NCBI GenBank assembly: GCA_023212725.1
Contig: JALBYF010000071.1
Span: 23,878 to 87,877, forward strand
Source: Tranzscheliella williamsii
Lineage: Eukaryota > Basidiomycota > Ustilaginomycetes > Ustilaginales > Ustilaginaceae
Length of the DNA: 64,000 nucleotides
Direction: 5' to 3'
Part shown: positions 40,456-53,314 of the stretch, in pieces
Position numbering within the stretch: position 1 is the stretch's first letter
Layout: every line of letters starts with the position of its first letter
The notes under the pieces: generated by a model
Databases searched by the model: none
What the model was told of the DNA's origin: nothing
What the model saw: only the letters and a program-made list of their open reading frames with translations
Program-made: the position numbers and the translations under genes

Positions 40456-43197
40456 CTAGTAATGCATGTCTTCATCAGAGCGACCGTCAGCAATGCCGGA
40501 AACGGGTGCGACGAGGTCGGTGAGGTCGAACGCGTTGATGTCCCGCGACGCGCATTTAGAGGCAAGGTCGGGCCGGTTGAGCAGCTCGAGGGCCACGCGG
40601 AAGGTCTCCCACAAGCTTCCGGAGGTTGTGCTCGAAGGCTGGCTCGGATTGCCGGGGGAGCCGACCAGCTGCAGCGTCTCAGCCTCAGCTTGTTGAAGCG
40701 TGAGAGCAGTGTAGATATGCTCGGCCGCGTCCTGGTACATCTTGAGGTTCAGGCAGGAGATCGAGAGGTTGAAGTGGCACCGCACAAATTCGGGCTGCAG
40801 GTTCAGCGCGTGATGATAGTATTGAATCGCCTCGGCGCTTCGACCAGAGTTGCTCAACGTTGCACCGAGACGGTTATAGAGCAGCCAGTCGGATGGCCGC
40901 ACTGAAAGAGCGGTCGAGAAACAGTCGACCGCTTTGTCATAGTCTTCGCTGCTGTTAAAGATCACACCGAGAGCCACCTGGACATCGGCATCTACTTCGC
41001 CGCGCTCGCCTCCATGTCTCGCCATAGCGATCAGCTGGTCAGACAAGCGACTGTGTTTCTCCATGATGGAAGTCGACGTGCTGTGACTAGAGGTACTGTC
41101 ACTCCTGGCCCGCTGACCCTGCTTATCTGAGAGGTCGGCGTTCACACGGCTTGTAACGTCTTGGTACTTGCCATTCATTTCGATCCATTTCTGCACGGCA
41201 TCGTACGCCGCACCACGGTCGTTTTCGTTGGTATAGCTTACCGCCAGAGCTAGCCAGGCATCGCTTAGTGATGGGTCCAACTGCAACGCCTTTTGCAACG
41301 CGGCAATCGCCTGCACCTCCCGCTCGTTCTCCTGTTGTTTCACACCAAGGTCGTACCAAGCAGACGCGTTTTGCGGATCCTGCTGCACAGCAGCCTCTTT
41401 CTCCAAGACCGACTCGAGCCCGGCAGGCATTCCTCCACCGTGCGCAACATGCTGCCGCGTAGATGTGATATAGGGATTGTCGCTCAGGAAGCGATAGCTC
41501 GGACCAGGCTGCATCGGGGCGGTGTTAACACTTGGCGCAGCATTGGCACCAGTTTGGTGGACAGGGCGGATGCCTGCCGACGTCACTTCGAAGTTGTCCC
41601 AGTCATTTTGCAACTTGTCCCATTCTGCCGTTTGTGCGCCTGGGAAACCTCGCCCCTTAGTACCTTCCCAACGACGGCCGACAAAGTCTAGTTCCTCGTC
41701 CTCCTCTTCGGCTTCTCGGTCCAAAGACTCTTCCCAGCGCCTGTTGAAGGTACTGGCGTGCGGGATGTTGGCTCCAAGACGCTGGTATCGCGAGAACTCT
41801 TTGGCTTCAGCATCGTCTTCCTGTATCCGCGCAGCCACATCACCTCCATCGCCTACAAACAGTCCATCGCTCTCTCGCATCGCCTGCTTCTCGATAGCTT
41901 CGCTGCGCGCATCCTCCTCCGCCCAGAGATCATTAATGGCTTCGCGGTTGGCAATCTCCTGCTCTGTGCTCATGACAGGAGGAATCATTGGCTGTCCTGA
42001 GTGCTGCAAGTGCAGAGACTTCTGATAGCGTGGAGGCAATTGCTGCGCCTGGCCGGTGCTGGCGAGGTAATTTGCCCGGTGGTAGGCTTCCTGTTGTGAT
42101 TGCGGCTCGGAGGAAAATTCGAGGCCGGTAGTATCGCGGGCCTTGCCCTTGTCCGCTCCGGCACCTCTGTGCTGCATGTCCGCGTTTTCTACTATATCTG
42201 TCCCTTGGATGCCCGCTTCCTTGTCCCTTATTTTGCGCATAAGATCAAGGAAGTTGCTCTGGCGGAACTTGGCGCTTTGGTCATGTTCAACTGAAGAAAC
42301 GAGCCTTCCTGCCGTACGAGCCAATTCGTCTCTCTCCTGCGGGTCGTGGTGCTCGGTAGTCTGAGAAGTGACGGCCGGATCTTCTGTCAAAGTCGCGGGG
42401 GGGTGCGAAGGTTGCAACTTGCTCTCAGAAGGAGTGTCGAAAGCGGTGAAAGCCTTGGCCCAACTGGCTTGATCCGTCCGAGCACTGGAAGCAGAGGCGT
42501 TCGCCTGGTACTGTTGCCCTACCATTGGCTCCAGCTCTTGGTGCGGGCCCTGGGTGAAATATCTAGCACCAGGTGCTGGCATTGCGCCCAATCTCATATT
42601 CGTGTTCATGTTCATGTTCATGCTCCTACCCATCCCCATTCCCATCCCCATCCCTGTTGCCACCCCCATGCCAACAGGTTGATTGAGATGCGAGGATGGC
42701 AACTCGTTGTGCGCACGAGGCGACTCGCTTCTTTCGCGTGACTGTAGCTGCGGCGAACCATTCAAGGGAGCAGTTTTGAGGAAGTCTGTTGCCCATCCCG
42801 AGGTCAAGGCTTGCGAAGAAGCATGTTGGTTGAACGAGGGGCGAAAACTGGACTCGAGATCCGAGAGACTGGGGCCGACAGGATGGCGATGGACAGGCAG
42901 GCGAGAGGCAGAAGGCAGATGGCCGCGTAGCTGGGAGACATCGAATGCATCGTGCACAGCTGGCGAAGGAAGCAACGCCGCTTGCTGTGGCGGTCCCGCA
43001 AAGAAAGACGGCTGCTGTGAGGGGCCAGCTCGGCTCGACCTGAACGAAGTGTGCGACTGCAGGAAGGGACTATCGGAGGCTTGCTTATAGCTGTCTTGCT
43101 GAGCGCCTCTATCCTGTCCAAAGCGTTTTCCAATGCTCTGGAGAGGGTTTGAGGGGCCACAACCCGCGCCCCCGGATACGAGGTCCGACATCGACAT
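40456..43197 (-). CDS. PEX5: Peroxisomal targeting signal 1 receptor PEX5
   Basis: PEX5 binds SKL-type C-termini of matrix proteins in the cytosol, docks at the peroxisomal PEX13/PEX14 complex and is recycled by ubiquitination. I chose ATG 43197 because the protein then starts MSMSDLVSGGAGCGPSNPLQ. This is the conserved N-terminus, with the cysteine (residue 13) that is ubiquitinated for export. The frame extends 67 codons further upstream without support. Length is 913 residues. The N-terminal half is disordered and has WxxxF/Y-type motifs (WATDF, WAKAF, WDNFE) that bind PEX14. The C-terminal half holds the TPR domain (ASAWYDLGVKQQENEREVQA; DWLLYNRLGATLSNSGRSAE; FVRCHFNLSISCLNLKMYQD). A Gly/Met repeat (GMGVATGMGMGMGMG) lies near residue 250. 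Confidence 0.95.
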   Translation of the reverse strand: MSMSDLVSGGAGCGPSNPLQSIGKRFGQDRGAQQDSYKQASDSPFLQSHTSFRSSRAGPSQQPSFFAGPPQQAALLPSPAVHDAFDVSQLRGHLPSASRLPVHRHPVGPSLSDLESSFRPSFNQHASSQALTSGWATDFLKTAPLNGSPQLQSRERSESPRAHNELPSSHLNQPVGMGVATGMGMGMGMGRSMNMNMNTNMRLGAMPAPGARYFTQGPHQELEPMVGQQYQANASASSARTDQASWAKAFTAFDTPSESKLQPSHPPATLTEDPAVTSQTTEHHDPQERDELARTAGRLVSSVEHDQSAKFRQSNFLDLMRKIRDKEAGIQGTDIVENADMQHRGAGADKGKARDTTGLEFSSEPQSQQEAYHRANYLASTGQAQQLPPRYQKSLHLQHSGQPMIPPVMSTEQEIANREAINDLWAEEDARSEAIEKQAMRESDGLFVGDGGDVAARIQEDDAEAKEFSRYQRLGANIPHASTFNRRWEESLDREAEEEDEELDFVGRRWEGTKGRGFPGAQTAEWDKLQNDWDNFEVTSAGIRPVHQTGANAAPSVNTAPMQPGPSYRFLSDNPYITSTRQHVAHGGGMPAGLESVLEKEAAVQQDPQNASAWYDLGVKQQENEREVQAIAALQKALQLDPSLSDAWLALAVSYTNENDRGAAYDAVQKWIEMNGKYQDVTSRVNADLSDKQGQRARSDSTSSHSTSTSIMEKHSRLSDQLIAMARHGGERGEVDADVQVALGVIFNSSEDYDKAVDCFSTALSVRPSDWLLYNRLGATLSNSGRSAEAIQYYHHALNLQPEFVRCHFNLSISCLNLKMYQDAAEHIYTALTLQQAEAETLQLVGSPGNPSQPSSTTSGSLWETFRVALELLNRPDLASKCASRDINAFDLTDLVAPVSGIADGRSDEDMHY

Positions 43198-43844
43198 GGC
43201 TGGGAGCGAAACGCTGTACGCGCGGTGTCGTTGTGGCTTTAGTATCGATAGTGTTGCACGTAGATGCGAGCGTAATAGACGGTATGCCTCGGTGGCAAGA
43301 TCAGAAGTTGATGAGATGGAAGGATGGATAGGGATGTGGCGGATGTGTTTGTTGAGCGAGAGCCGCTTCCCTTGAACAACCGGATATCCGGTCTTCAATC
43401 TCCGCGTTTTGAGCTGGTTGGGCTTCGCTCGTCCGAGAATGAATATCCAACTCAGCCGTCCAAGTGAGCTTCAGCTTTGCTCCGCCATTCACGCGCGAAA
43501 GACATGCGCACTTCGCAGCAAAGTCAACTGGCACCTGCGGAGATAGAGAGCCAAATATAGTTTAATAATTCAACCGAAGGCCACTTGCTTTGATCCTGTT
43601 AAGTTGACAACCTTAACTCATCATGCCACACGCCCTGAGGGAGCTCGCCTGAATCGATTATCCTCACGCACACGAGCCTCCAAACATGATCTCTCGTGAT
43701 ACTAGCGACGTTATGTCCAGACCGCACAAAGTAATCGGTGAGCCGGAACAGAAACATACTGTGAGGAAGCCTTGAATGTGGAAATGAAGCCGGGCCATTT
43801 ACTTGTACGGCGGCAGAGGAATCTGTGATGGCCTTGTGTTGAGC
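43198..43844. other. Intergenic stretch between PEX5 start and RPEL gene end
   Basis: These bases hold the PEX5 promoter and the 3' end of the next minus-strand gene. A short inverted repeat (AGTTGACAACCTTAACT, near 43603-43619) is visible. No gene is supported. Confidence 0.45.
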
Positions 43845-44533
43845 CTAATCCTGAAGGATTCCCTTCTGACGGAGTTCATCCTGCTTGGGTCTATGCTCGA
43901 GCTCGTTCTGCAGCTGATCGACGATGCGTGCGCGCTCAAGCTCGTCGCGTGCAGCTTGCAGAGCAGGAGCGACCGATTGGTCTTTGAGGATGCCGCGGTT
44001 GATCAGGTCGTCCCTTTCCGGCCTTTGTTCCAATCTTCTATCCAGCTTGTCGCTTAGCTGCGACTTCTCCAGTTCTTCTCTTTTGGCCTGAAGCGAAGGA
44101 GCCACGGACTGATCTTTCAGAATACCGCGGTTGACCAGCTCGTCGCGTTCGGGTCGGCGCTCCAGCCGTCCTTCGAGCTTGTCTAGCCGCTGGAACTTCT
44201 CCAGCTCGTCTCGCTTCGCCTGGAGCGACGGCGCCAGGTTTCCGGGCTTGAGTATATTCTTCTCCTCGAGCTCGTGACGCTCAGGACGATGCTCGAGGCT
44301 GCGCGCGAGACGGGCCCGCTCGTCCTCGCCCAGAGGGCTCTTCGATTCCGCTGTCGCAGAGGCAGCATTGTCCACCGATGTGTCGAGAGGCGGCAGGCTG
44401 GCTGTTACATAACAGCACAACACATCAAACCACATGCCAGGGTGAAATGATCAGCCAGCGAACACATAAAACGAATCGAAACCCAGTCTGTCACAGGCGC
44501 ATCCCAGGCCGTAAGCGGAAGACACTCACCCAT
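43845..44533 (-). CDS. RPEL-repeat protein
   Basis: Exon 1 is 44533-44530 (ATGG), followed by GTGAGT; the intron ends in ACAG and exon 2 is 44401-43845. The spliced protein has 186 residues and starts MASLPPLDTSVDNAASATAE. It is mostly four RPEL repeats, each of the form L-x(2-3)-RP-x(2)-[DE]-L-x(3)-GIL (LEHRPERHELEEKNIL, LERRPERDELVNRGIL, LEQRPERDDLINRGIL, LEHRPKQDELRQKGIL). The first three are each followed by the spacer [VL]APxLQA. RPEL motifs bind G-actin in animal MRTF and Phactr proteins. Fungal single-domain RPEL proteins are poorly studied, so actin binding here is inference. It has no signal peptide or membrane segment. Confidence 0.88.
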
Positions 44534-45312
44534 CTTAGAAGAGGTGTTTCAGTTTTGAACAAATCGGCAACTCGGCGTCTCGTGTTTCAAGTGCGAGAGC
44601 GGTGGATGGCGGTGGGAGCGCGGAGGAGATGATGTGCGGGCGGTAAGTCAGTACAGTGGTGTGCGGTTATATCTGGCTCAAGCAAGGCAGCTGCTCAGAC
44701 CCTGCGTTGCGTACTTCAGCGCATTGGCCTCCCCGCATGAGCGCGAGCCTTGTGTTACTCTTTTAGCCTGGTCTTTGATTTCGATTGTGATTGTTTCGCG
44801 CGACCCCCTGACACGCCTCCTTTCAGCAACCTAAAAATCAGTCGTGGACGCGCCGTTTCGCCTACAATCCATCTAACACCCGGCATCACCCATATCCACA
44901 GTTCAGTGGCACCAAGAGCACCCTCACAGTGAAGAGCCTTGATACAGAATATGCTATTCGAGTGAAACCTATAAGCGACACCATGACTACCTTTGTTCGG
45001 AGACAGAAAGGCAGACGTTGGGTGAGGCTAGGCCGTTTTCTAGTGTGGTGCATGTGTATGATGACTTCGATGTTTAGACGAAATGGATGTTAAAATAGCC
45101 GTGCTTCGGTGCAGACCGGTCAAGACCGTGTCAACAGCGGTATGTCTCCGTGGCGTAGTAGCCAATACATGGTAAGTGATCGTGACCTTCACGACGCACT
45201 TGCAGACGTTGTGCGAGAAATGAAACAAAGGTCGATGCGTGCCCGGGTGAAGAGGCCATGTGCTCATGCCGCGATGGAGACTGGTTCTGAGCCGCGCGAA
45301 ACACATTCTTGG
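44534..45312. other. Intergenic stretch between RPEL gene and TOP1 3' end
   Basis: The 779 bases contain the RPEL promoter and the TOP1 3' UTR. Short frames on both strands show no family resemblance. No RNA or repeat is recognised. Confidence 0.45.
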
Positions 45313-48300
45313 TTAGGCAGCGGCGAGGGGCTTGTCGTCGTCATCACTACTGAGGTCGGATTGCTCCTCTTTGTCCACTGCCTTGATAGGCTTGGCCAAG
45401 GAACGATCAGCAGCAGTCTGCTTCTTCAATGTTGCTGTAGCTTGAGGTTGCACAGCTCCTGTCCCAGCCGCATCCGTCATGGCCGCCATCGAGCCACCAT
45501 CGCCGCCCTTCCGTTCGGCTGATTCAAATTTGCGCATCTTGGATTGAGCATCCTTGACAAAGGCCCACTTCGCCGTGATATCTCGCCCATCATCGTCAGA
45601 TGCTGCCCATTTGAACTTTTTCTGCAATGCGTTGGCGAAGAACTGGCTGATATTCATCACTTGCAAGCCGATCTCCATTTTCTCGCTGTCTCCGGTCAAG
45701 TTGGTGGTACCAGATGATGCTCCCTTCTTGGTAGTTTTCGCCTTCTTAGCTGGTTTCACGTCTTCCTCTTCTTCCTTTTTCAGCTTCCTTTTGGCGCTGC
45801 CACCTTTCCCGGAGCACATCCCCATGCCCACTAATCGATCGTCCCACGCCTTCAACCAGGCTAGTGTGATACGAGGGTCAATGTAGTTAAGCTTCGATGT
45901 TCCCAGAGCCACATCCGAGGTGTTGTTCTTGTTGGCCAATTCGGCTTCTTGCTTTCGGATCATCTCGTGCTTGGCCAGAATCTTCTTGGCCGAACTTGGG
46001 AAATTGCAATTCGTCGCCAGCGACTTGTTCGTCTTGCGCTCTTTCTCCAAACGTTTCATCGTCTCGCTGAGCGCTTTGGCCTCTTCCTCGACTTGCCTTT
46101 TGTCCTTGTAGCCTTTGATTGACATTTTGATATCGTCTTCCAAGTCCTTTGCCTTTTTCGACTTTTTCTTCGCCTCATCAGCCAAAGTACGCTGCTCGAG
46201 CTGATACTGAAGTTCAGACTGCTGCCGGTTGAAGGTTGACTCTAGTTTGGCCTTCTTATCGGCGATCATCTGCTCCTCAAACTGCTTGACTTTCTCAACG
46301 TCAAGGTCCTGCTTGGCCATGATCTGGTCGAACTGCCTCATGAAAGGGTGTTCCTTGGCTTTATAGTCCTTCTTCAGCTCTCCGATCTTGTAGAAGGTAA
46401 GGATCTTTTGCTGTTCCTTCATGATCTCATAGCGAATCTGGAAGATCTTGTCCTGCGTCTTTTCCAAATTCCTGTTGAGTATGACAGGATTGACCGTTTT
46501 CTGATGATTACAAAGAATGGCGACCTGTCTGTTAGCTTCGTTGTATGCCAAACGAAGGTTTGTCTGATTGAATTCGCGCTCTTGTGGAGTAGGCCGCGAT
46601 CTGAGCCACTCCTCTGTCTGCTCAAGCAAGCCTTGGAAAGTGACGGAGGCGTTGTAGGTACGGAAGACCTTGGCGCTGAGCCCTTTCATATACTTGGAAA
46701 GGAATTGATTCACTGCATTGGGTTGCAGTGGCTGCATCTTTCCACTTGCAGACTCAATGGGTGCGCAGAAGATGGGATCGGAGGGTTTCTTGCGGACAAA
46801 GTTGCCAGATTTATCCTTCATACCGTTCGTTTTAAGGAACATGGCAATGTTTTTGAAGACATCCGGATTGGAGATGTTGAGATCTTCCTCGAATTTCATG
46901 GAATCCTTACCAAGGAATTCGAGATGGACAATATTCGGAGGTTTAACTTGAGCATGCTCACACCGCAGCGAGCAGACGCCATAGGTCTCGGCCTCATCTT
47001 CGCCTTTCTCATTTCCAGCTCGAAGGGAAAAGTTGTCGATAAGCCAGACGATCGTGGCGATCTGTCTTTCATGCCGAACCTTTGATTTGAGATTCTTGTT
47101 AACATCTTTCCGGATCTGTTTGACCACCGTATCTAACTTTCGTGCCTTCTCAAACTTCTCGCGGTCCGAATTGGTCTTGAAGTTGGAGGTGGCATCAAGG
47201 AAGACGTACTTGTATTGGCCATTGATGTTCTCCTTCCAATATGCTAGCCAGGTGACGTCCTTCTTTTCAACGACTTCGGCCCAGCCACCCATGCCAGAGG
47301 GCGGTTGTGGGATGGGGTGGTCGGAGCTGTGATTGATGGTGATGTCGCCTGGATGTATACGCCGCTTGACCTTGCCTGCTTTGGGATGGGCGCCTCGACC
47401 GAGGAAGAGGCCAGGGGGTTCTACGTTGACATTGCCGACCTTTTGTTCGATGCCATCGACGAGACAAATCTTCCACTTGAGTTCTTCCTTCTTCCTCTCT
47501 TCTATCTCGCGTTTGCGTGCTGACGGAGCCAACGACTTTTTTCGGTCAGCTTCTGCATCTTTGAGGCTCTTCCAATAGTTGTACATGGCGCGAAAGTCGA
47601 GTTTATCAAAGGACTTGATCTTGGTTCCGTCCCTCGGCGGATACTTTTGAAGATCGGCCTTAAAGTCGTCGAAGAAGTTGCGATTGAAGATTGCATTCTG
47701 TGCATGCTGGGTCTCAAGCTTGACAGCGTAAAACATGGCGACCTCTTCCGTCTCTGGAGGCAAGTCAACTGGCTTGCCATCGTACTTGAGCTTGACGTCT
47801 TTGGGCAAAGGGACATACTCGTCGGGAAAGCGTGGCCCCTTATGAATGAGTACGTCCCACTTCTTCTCACCTGACCCGGTGATGGACATGGTCTTCGGTG
47901 CTTTCTTGTTAGGTTTCTTTGAAGTGGAAGCGTCATCGTCATCGTCCGCTTCATCATCATCATCATCATCATTGTCGTCTTCTTCATCGTTGTCATCATC
48001 GTCGTCGTCGTCATCCGAGCCATCGTAGCTGCGCTTCCGAGCGATGACATTTAAAGGTGCATCTGAATCCGAATCTGACTGAGGGTCGTCGCCGGCATTC
48101 TCCTTTTTTGTAGCATTCTGCGAGGATACAGCAGAAGCTAGAGGAGCGTCCGAGTGGCCTGGGTGGTGGGTAGAGCCATTGGTCTTGGACTGAATCGCAG
48201 CAAGAGGGGTGTTGTCATCGTCAGAGGAATCACTCTCCTCTACTTTCGGCCTCTTAGCAAGGGGCTTCTCATCCTCGTCTTCGTCCGAGCTGATGTCACT

Positions 48301-48405
48301 CTCGCCAAAAAGGCTAGCATTGGCAGGGCGTTTTGAGTGACCATTAGCCGAAGCAGGATTCAGCGACAAAGTCGCGGGCTCATCCTTGACACTGGCTCCA
48401 TGCAT
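45313..48405 (-). CDS. TOP1: DNA topoisomerase I (type IB)
   Basis: TOP1 relaxes supercoils ahead of polymerases by transient 3'-phosphotyrosyl nicking. From ATG 48405 (MHGASVKDEPATL) the protein has 1030 residues; 68 further upstream codons are open but unlikely to be used. The N-terminus is acidic and Ser-rich with Asp/Glu runs. The core starts at KKWDVLIHKGPRFPDEYVPL. It contains the conserved NFSLRAGNEKGEDEAETYGV segment, the linker coiled coil and the active-site SKLNYIDPRITLAWLKAW, with tyrosine near residue 841. A tail of about 190 residues follows the tyrosine and ends in an acidic DLSSDDDDKPLAAA that echoes N-terminal SSDDDNTPLAA. Human TOP1 has only about 40 residues after its tyrosine. 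Confidence 0.96.
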   Translation of the reverse strand: MHGASVKDEPATLSLNPASANGHSKRPANASLFGESDISSDEDEDEKPLAKRPKVEESDSSDDDNTPLAAIQSKTNGSTHHPGHSDAPLASAVSSQNATKKENAGDDPQSDSDSDAPLNVIARKRSYDGSDDDDDDDDNDEEDDNDDDDDDEADDDDDASTSKKPNKKAPKTMSITGSGEKKWDVLIHKGPRFPDEYVPLPKDVKLKYDGKPVDLPPETEEVAMFYAVKLETQHAQNAIFNRNFFDDFKADLQKYPPRDGTKIKSFDKLDFRAMYNYWKSLKDAEADRKKSLAPSARKREIEERKKEELKWKICLVDGIEQKVGNVNVEPPGLFLGRGAHPKAGKVKRRIHPGDITINHSSDHPIPQPPSGMGGWAEVVEKKDVTWLAYWKENINGQYKYVFLDATSNFKTNSDREKFEKARKLDTVVKQIRKDVNKNLKSKVRHERQIATIVWLIDNFSLRAGNEKGEDEAETYGVCSLRCEHAQVKPPNIVHLEFLGKDSMKFEEDLNISNPDVFKNIAMFLKTNGMKDKSGNFVRKKPSDPIFCAPIESASGKMQPLQPNAVNQFLSKYMKGLSAKVFRTYNASVTFQGLLEQTEEWLRSRPTPQEREFNQTNLRLAYNEANRQVAILCNHQKTVNPVILNRNLEKTQDKIFQIRYEIMKEQQKILTFYKIGELKKDYKAKEHPFMRQFDQIMAKQDLDVEKVKQFEEQMIADKKAKLESTFNRQQSELQYQLEQRTLADEAKKKSKKAKDLEDDIKMSIKGYKDKRQVEEEAKALSETMKRLEKERKTNKSLATNCNFPSSAKKILAKHEMIRKQEAELANKNNTSDVALGTSKLNYIDPRITLAWLKAWDDRLVGMGMCSGKGGSAKRKLKKEEEEDVKPAKKAKTTKKGASSGTTNLTGDSEKMEIGLQVMNISQFFANALQKKFKWAASDDDGRDITAKWAFVKDAQSKMRKFESAERKGGDGGSMAAMTDAAGTGAVQPQATATLKKQTAADRSLAKPIKAVDKEEQSDLSSDDDDKPLAAA

Positions 48406-49761
48406 AACGGAGGGGTAAAGAATATCGAGTGTGTCGGCAGCAGATAATTGAATGATCGCCGTTGGAGCTGCGTCTGACAAGATGATGGTGCTGTTGAAGA
48501 TGTACTTTTTTCCGTACAGAGCGGTTGAGCTGGATGGCACGGTCAAGGAGGCGTCGAGATCTGCTGGATAGATCACAGAGGCGACGCAATGGAGGAAGAG
48601 CAACACCACGTATGAAATCGAGCGAGTGTTGGCCGAAAGCGGAGGAAGCAGTTTACTGTTGCAAGGAAGGCCGGGACGAGTACAAGATTACGAGAAATGC
48701 TACACAGAATAAGAGGAAGAGTGTGGGAGTTGGTGGTGGTGGTGGTGACTTGACGACATCAGGGTATGGCTCATCTACTGGGTTCTTCGCATGCGCTCAA
48801 CTGCGTTGGGTACGACGTACACCTCGCTGATTTTGATTTCCACGTTCGTATGTGCCACATTTTCCATATTTCAGCCTGCGATTTCAGCAAACAAGATACG
48901 CGATTGGCCCACCTCTCGAAAAATAATTCGGTGGATTGGCGCCTCCGTGGGTGGAGGAAGCCATCCTTCACCTTACCGTCGCGTGCTTTGATACAACTTG
49001 ACTGGATCTAGCCGGATGCTCGTTGCAGCAAGGCACGGCGAGTACGAGACATTTCTATATATCTGCTTGTGTACTGGCTGTCCTCGCGTCTGCTTACTGT
49101 ACTGGCGACGACCACCGCTCTTTGCAGCCGACGACTGAGTGCGCAGCATAGAGTCGCAGTCTCTGTCCGTCACATTGCAAATGGGCGCGTAGACTTTTCC
49201 AACAAACGCGTCGCTACGGCATGACCGATGAGCAGATGAAATGTATTGGCCATGAAATGTATCACCAACGTAACACGTACGAAACAGGTAGAACTCGGTT
49301 CCGAGAATTGCTAATCGACGCCGGCGCAGTTGGAGATTCACTTGGAGCTCGGTGCGAATTTGGTTAGGGCTGGCTAACTGTGATCTTGCTTCTCTGCTCG
49401 CCATCACGACACCAGGAAGGTTATCCAACTTGCCAAGGTGTGTAATTGAGTAACTGACAGCACGGCTAAGGGGAAATAGTTCGGTTTCCTGACTATTATG
49501 TTGGCAAAACCGACGACGATCATGGATGGATGTGCAGCTTCTTCTCACAACAGTCCCAAAAGCCTTTTTGTCATTGCTTGGACACAGTCGTATAGGGTGA
49601 GTCGGATATTCTTGTCGTTCTCCCATCTACATGTGCTGACCTTGCTGTTCTTACTGGCATGCTGCACAACGTGTGTCCGCAAACGATCTCTGCTGCTTGC
49701 TTGCCTCGCCGTTCTATGGCGCTGTTATGATGGCTGCTCTATCAATCTCGTCGATCGGTTT
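48406..49761. other. 1.36-kb divergent region between TOP1 and the complex I subunit
   Basis: It must contain both promoters. A GTGAGT at 49597 may open a 5' UTR intron of the downstream gene. One long minus-strand frame (48973-49626) is listed separately. A short GGTGGT run lies at about 48733-48748. No other feature is supported. Confidence 0.45.
48973..49626 (-). CDS. Doubtful ORF, 217 residues
   Basis: It is the longest open frame in this intergenic region, with an Arg/Ser/Gln-rich product (for example QVNLQLRRRRLAILGTEFYL). There is no domain or signal peptide, and an internal ATG (MASREARSQL) could be the start. Given local composition, a chance frame is more likely than a gene. Confidence 0.2.
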   Translation of the reverse strand: MGERQEYPTHPIRLCPSNDKKAFGTVVRRSCTSIHDRRRFCQHNSQETELFPLSRAVSYSITHLGKLDNLPGVVMASREARSQLASPNQIRTELQVNLQLRRRRLAILGTEFYLFRTCYVGDTFHGQYISSAHRSCRSDAFVGKVYAPICNVTDRDCDSMLRTQSSAAKSGGRRQYSKQTRGQPVHKQIYRNVSYSPCLAATSIRLDPVKLYQSTRR

Positions 49762-49992
49762 ATGGCAGCGAACAAAATGCCGCAACTTTATCGAGATCCT
49801 TGGGCGAAGCGAGAAGCATGGCGAAAGCATCCCGTCTTTTCGCAGCGATTCATGTTCAGGAATATCTTCCCGGGATTTGGCCTGGCTGTTGGTGCTTTCA
49901 CCGTCTACCTCGCTGTGGATGCTATCACGAATCCCTCTCATGTTGAGAAGCTCAAAGAGGACGCCCGAAAGCAGACGGGGAGGACGCACTGA
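49762..49992 (+). CDS. NADH:ubiquinone oxidoreductase B12/NDUFB3-type subunit
   Basis: This is a small accessory membrane subunit of mitochondrial complex I. The frame from ATG 49762 gives 76 residues starting MAANKMPQLYRDPWAKREAW. The RDPWAKREAWR block followed by one hydrophobic segment (FPGFGLAVGAFTVYLAVDAI) is the family signature, and the length fits. An upstream open frame exists, but its sequence is not conserved-looking. A GTGAGT at 49597 suggests that the real transcript has an intron in the leader, which could shift the start by a few codons (the second Met is at 49777). The C-terminus is basic (KEDARKQTGRTH), facing the matrix or intermembrane space. Confidence 0.8.
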   Translation: MAANKMPQLYRDPWAKREAWRKHPVFSQRFMFRNIFPGFGLAVGAFTVYLAVDAITNPSHVEKLKEDARKQTGRTH

Positions 49993-52777
<2,785 letters not shown>

Positions 52778-53314
52778 TCTGAAAAGCTTCTCACCGAGCC
52801 TGCAGCAGTCTCAGCCCTCCTCTTGCATTTGTCCGCTTCGACCGAGTCCCCTCTCCGCTGCTTGATCGCCAACTGTTACATAGAATTGGACCGTGTCCAG
52901 CAGAGGCCGCGCTGAAGCTGCTGGAATATAGAAAGATTCCGCCTCATACGTCGGTCTGCATAAAACTTTCGGATTCAGTTAGCCAAAAGTCGACTGCTGT
53001 TTGGACTAACTCTTGCGCCACGCTTCGCATGCCACGACTGTTACAGTGTTTCGAGACTGAATTCCATGCGTATAAAAGGAACCGCAAAATAAAAGAAGGA
53101 GCGATAAAAGAGTGTAGTGTGTAAGACGAACCGTGCCAGGCGCAAGCGACCATAGCTTGCCCGACAGCCGGTTAAAGGGTATCGATAGGGTGTTGAGAAA
53201 GAGGGTGTGTGGTGCACTGCTGCACGATGTGGTTTGGGTCCGGCAGGACAGTGGGAATTCAAAGCGTCGGAAGACACGTGGTTGCCGTTAGGCTGAGCGG
53301 TCAGCGGAGGACGC
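52778..53314. other. Convergent 3' flanks of MET3 and the Asn/Gly repeat gene
   Basis: These 537 bases hold two facing 3' UTRs. A TATAAAAG word near 53071 has no gene to serve. Nothing else is supported. Confidence 0.45.

Noticed and set aside
39922..40565. Minus-strand frames with a GTAAGTTTAC donor-like site downstream of PEX5
   Set aside because: No domain, overlap with the PEX5 end in another frame, and no convincing acceptor; most likely UTR.
43198..43398. 67-codon upstream extension of PEX5
   Set aside because: PEX5 orthologues begin at the MSMxDL motif with the conserved Cys; the extension shows no conservation-like features.
48406..48609. 68-codon upstream extension of TOP1
   Set aside because: It is hydrophobic and signal-like, unsuitable for a nuclear enzyme, and probably leader sequence. 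ATG 48405 fits the family.
53071..53078. TATAAAAG word
   Set aside because: It sits between two convergent genes with no start downstream on either strand.
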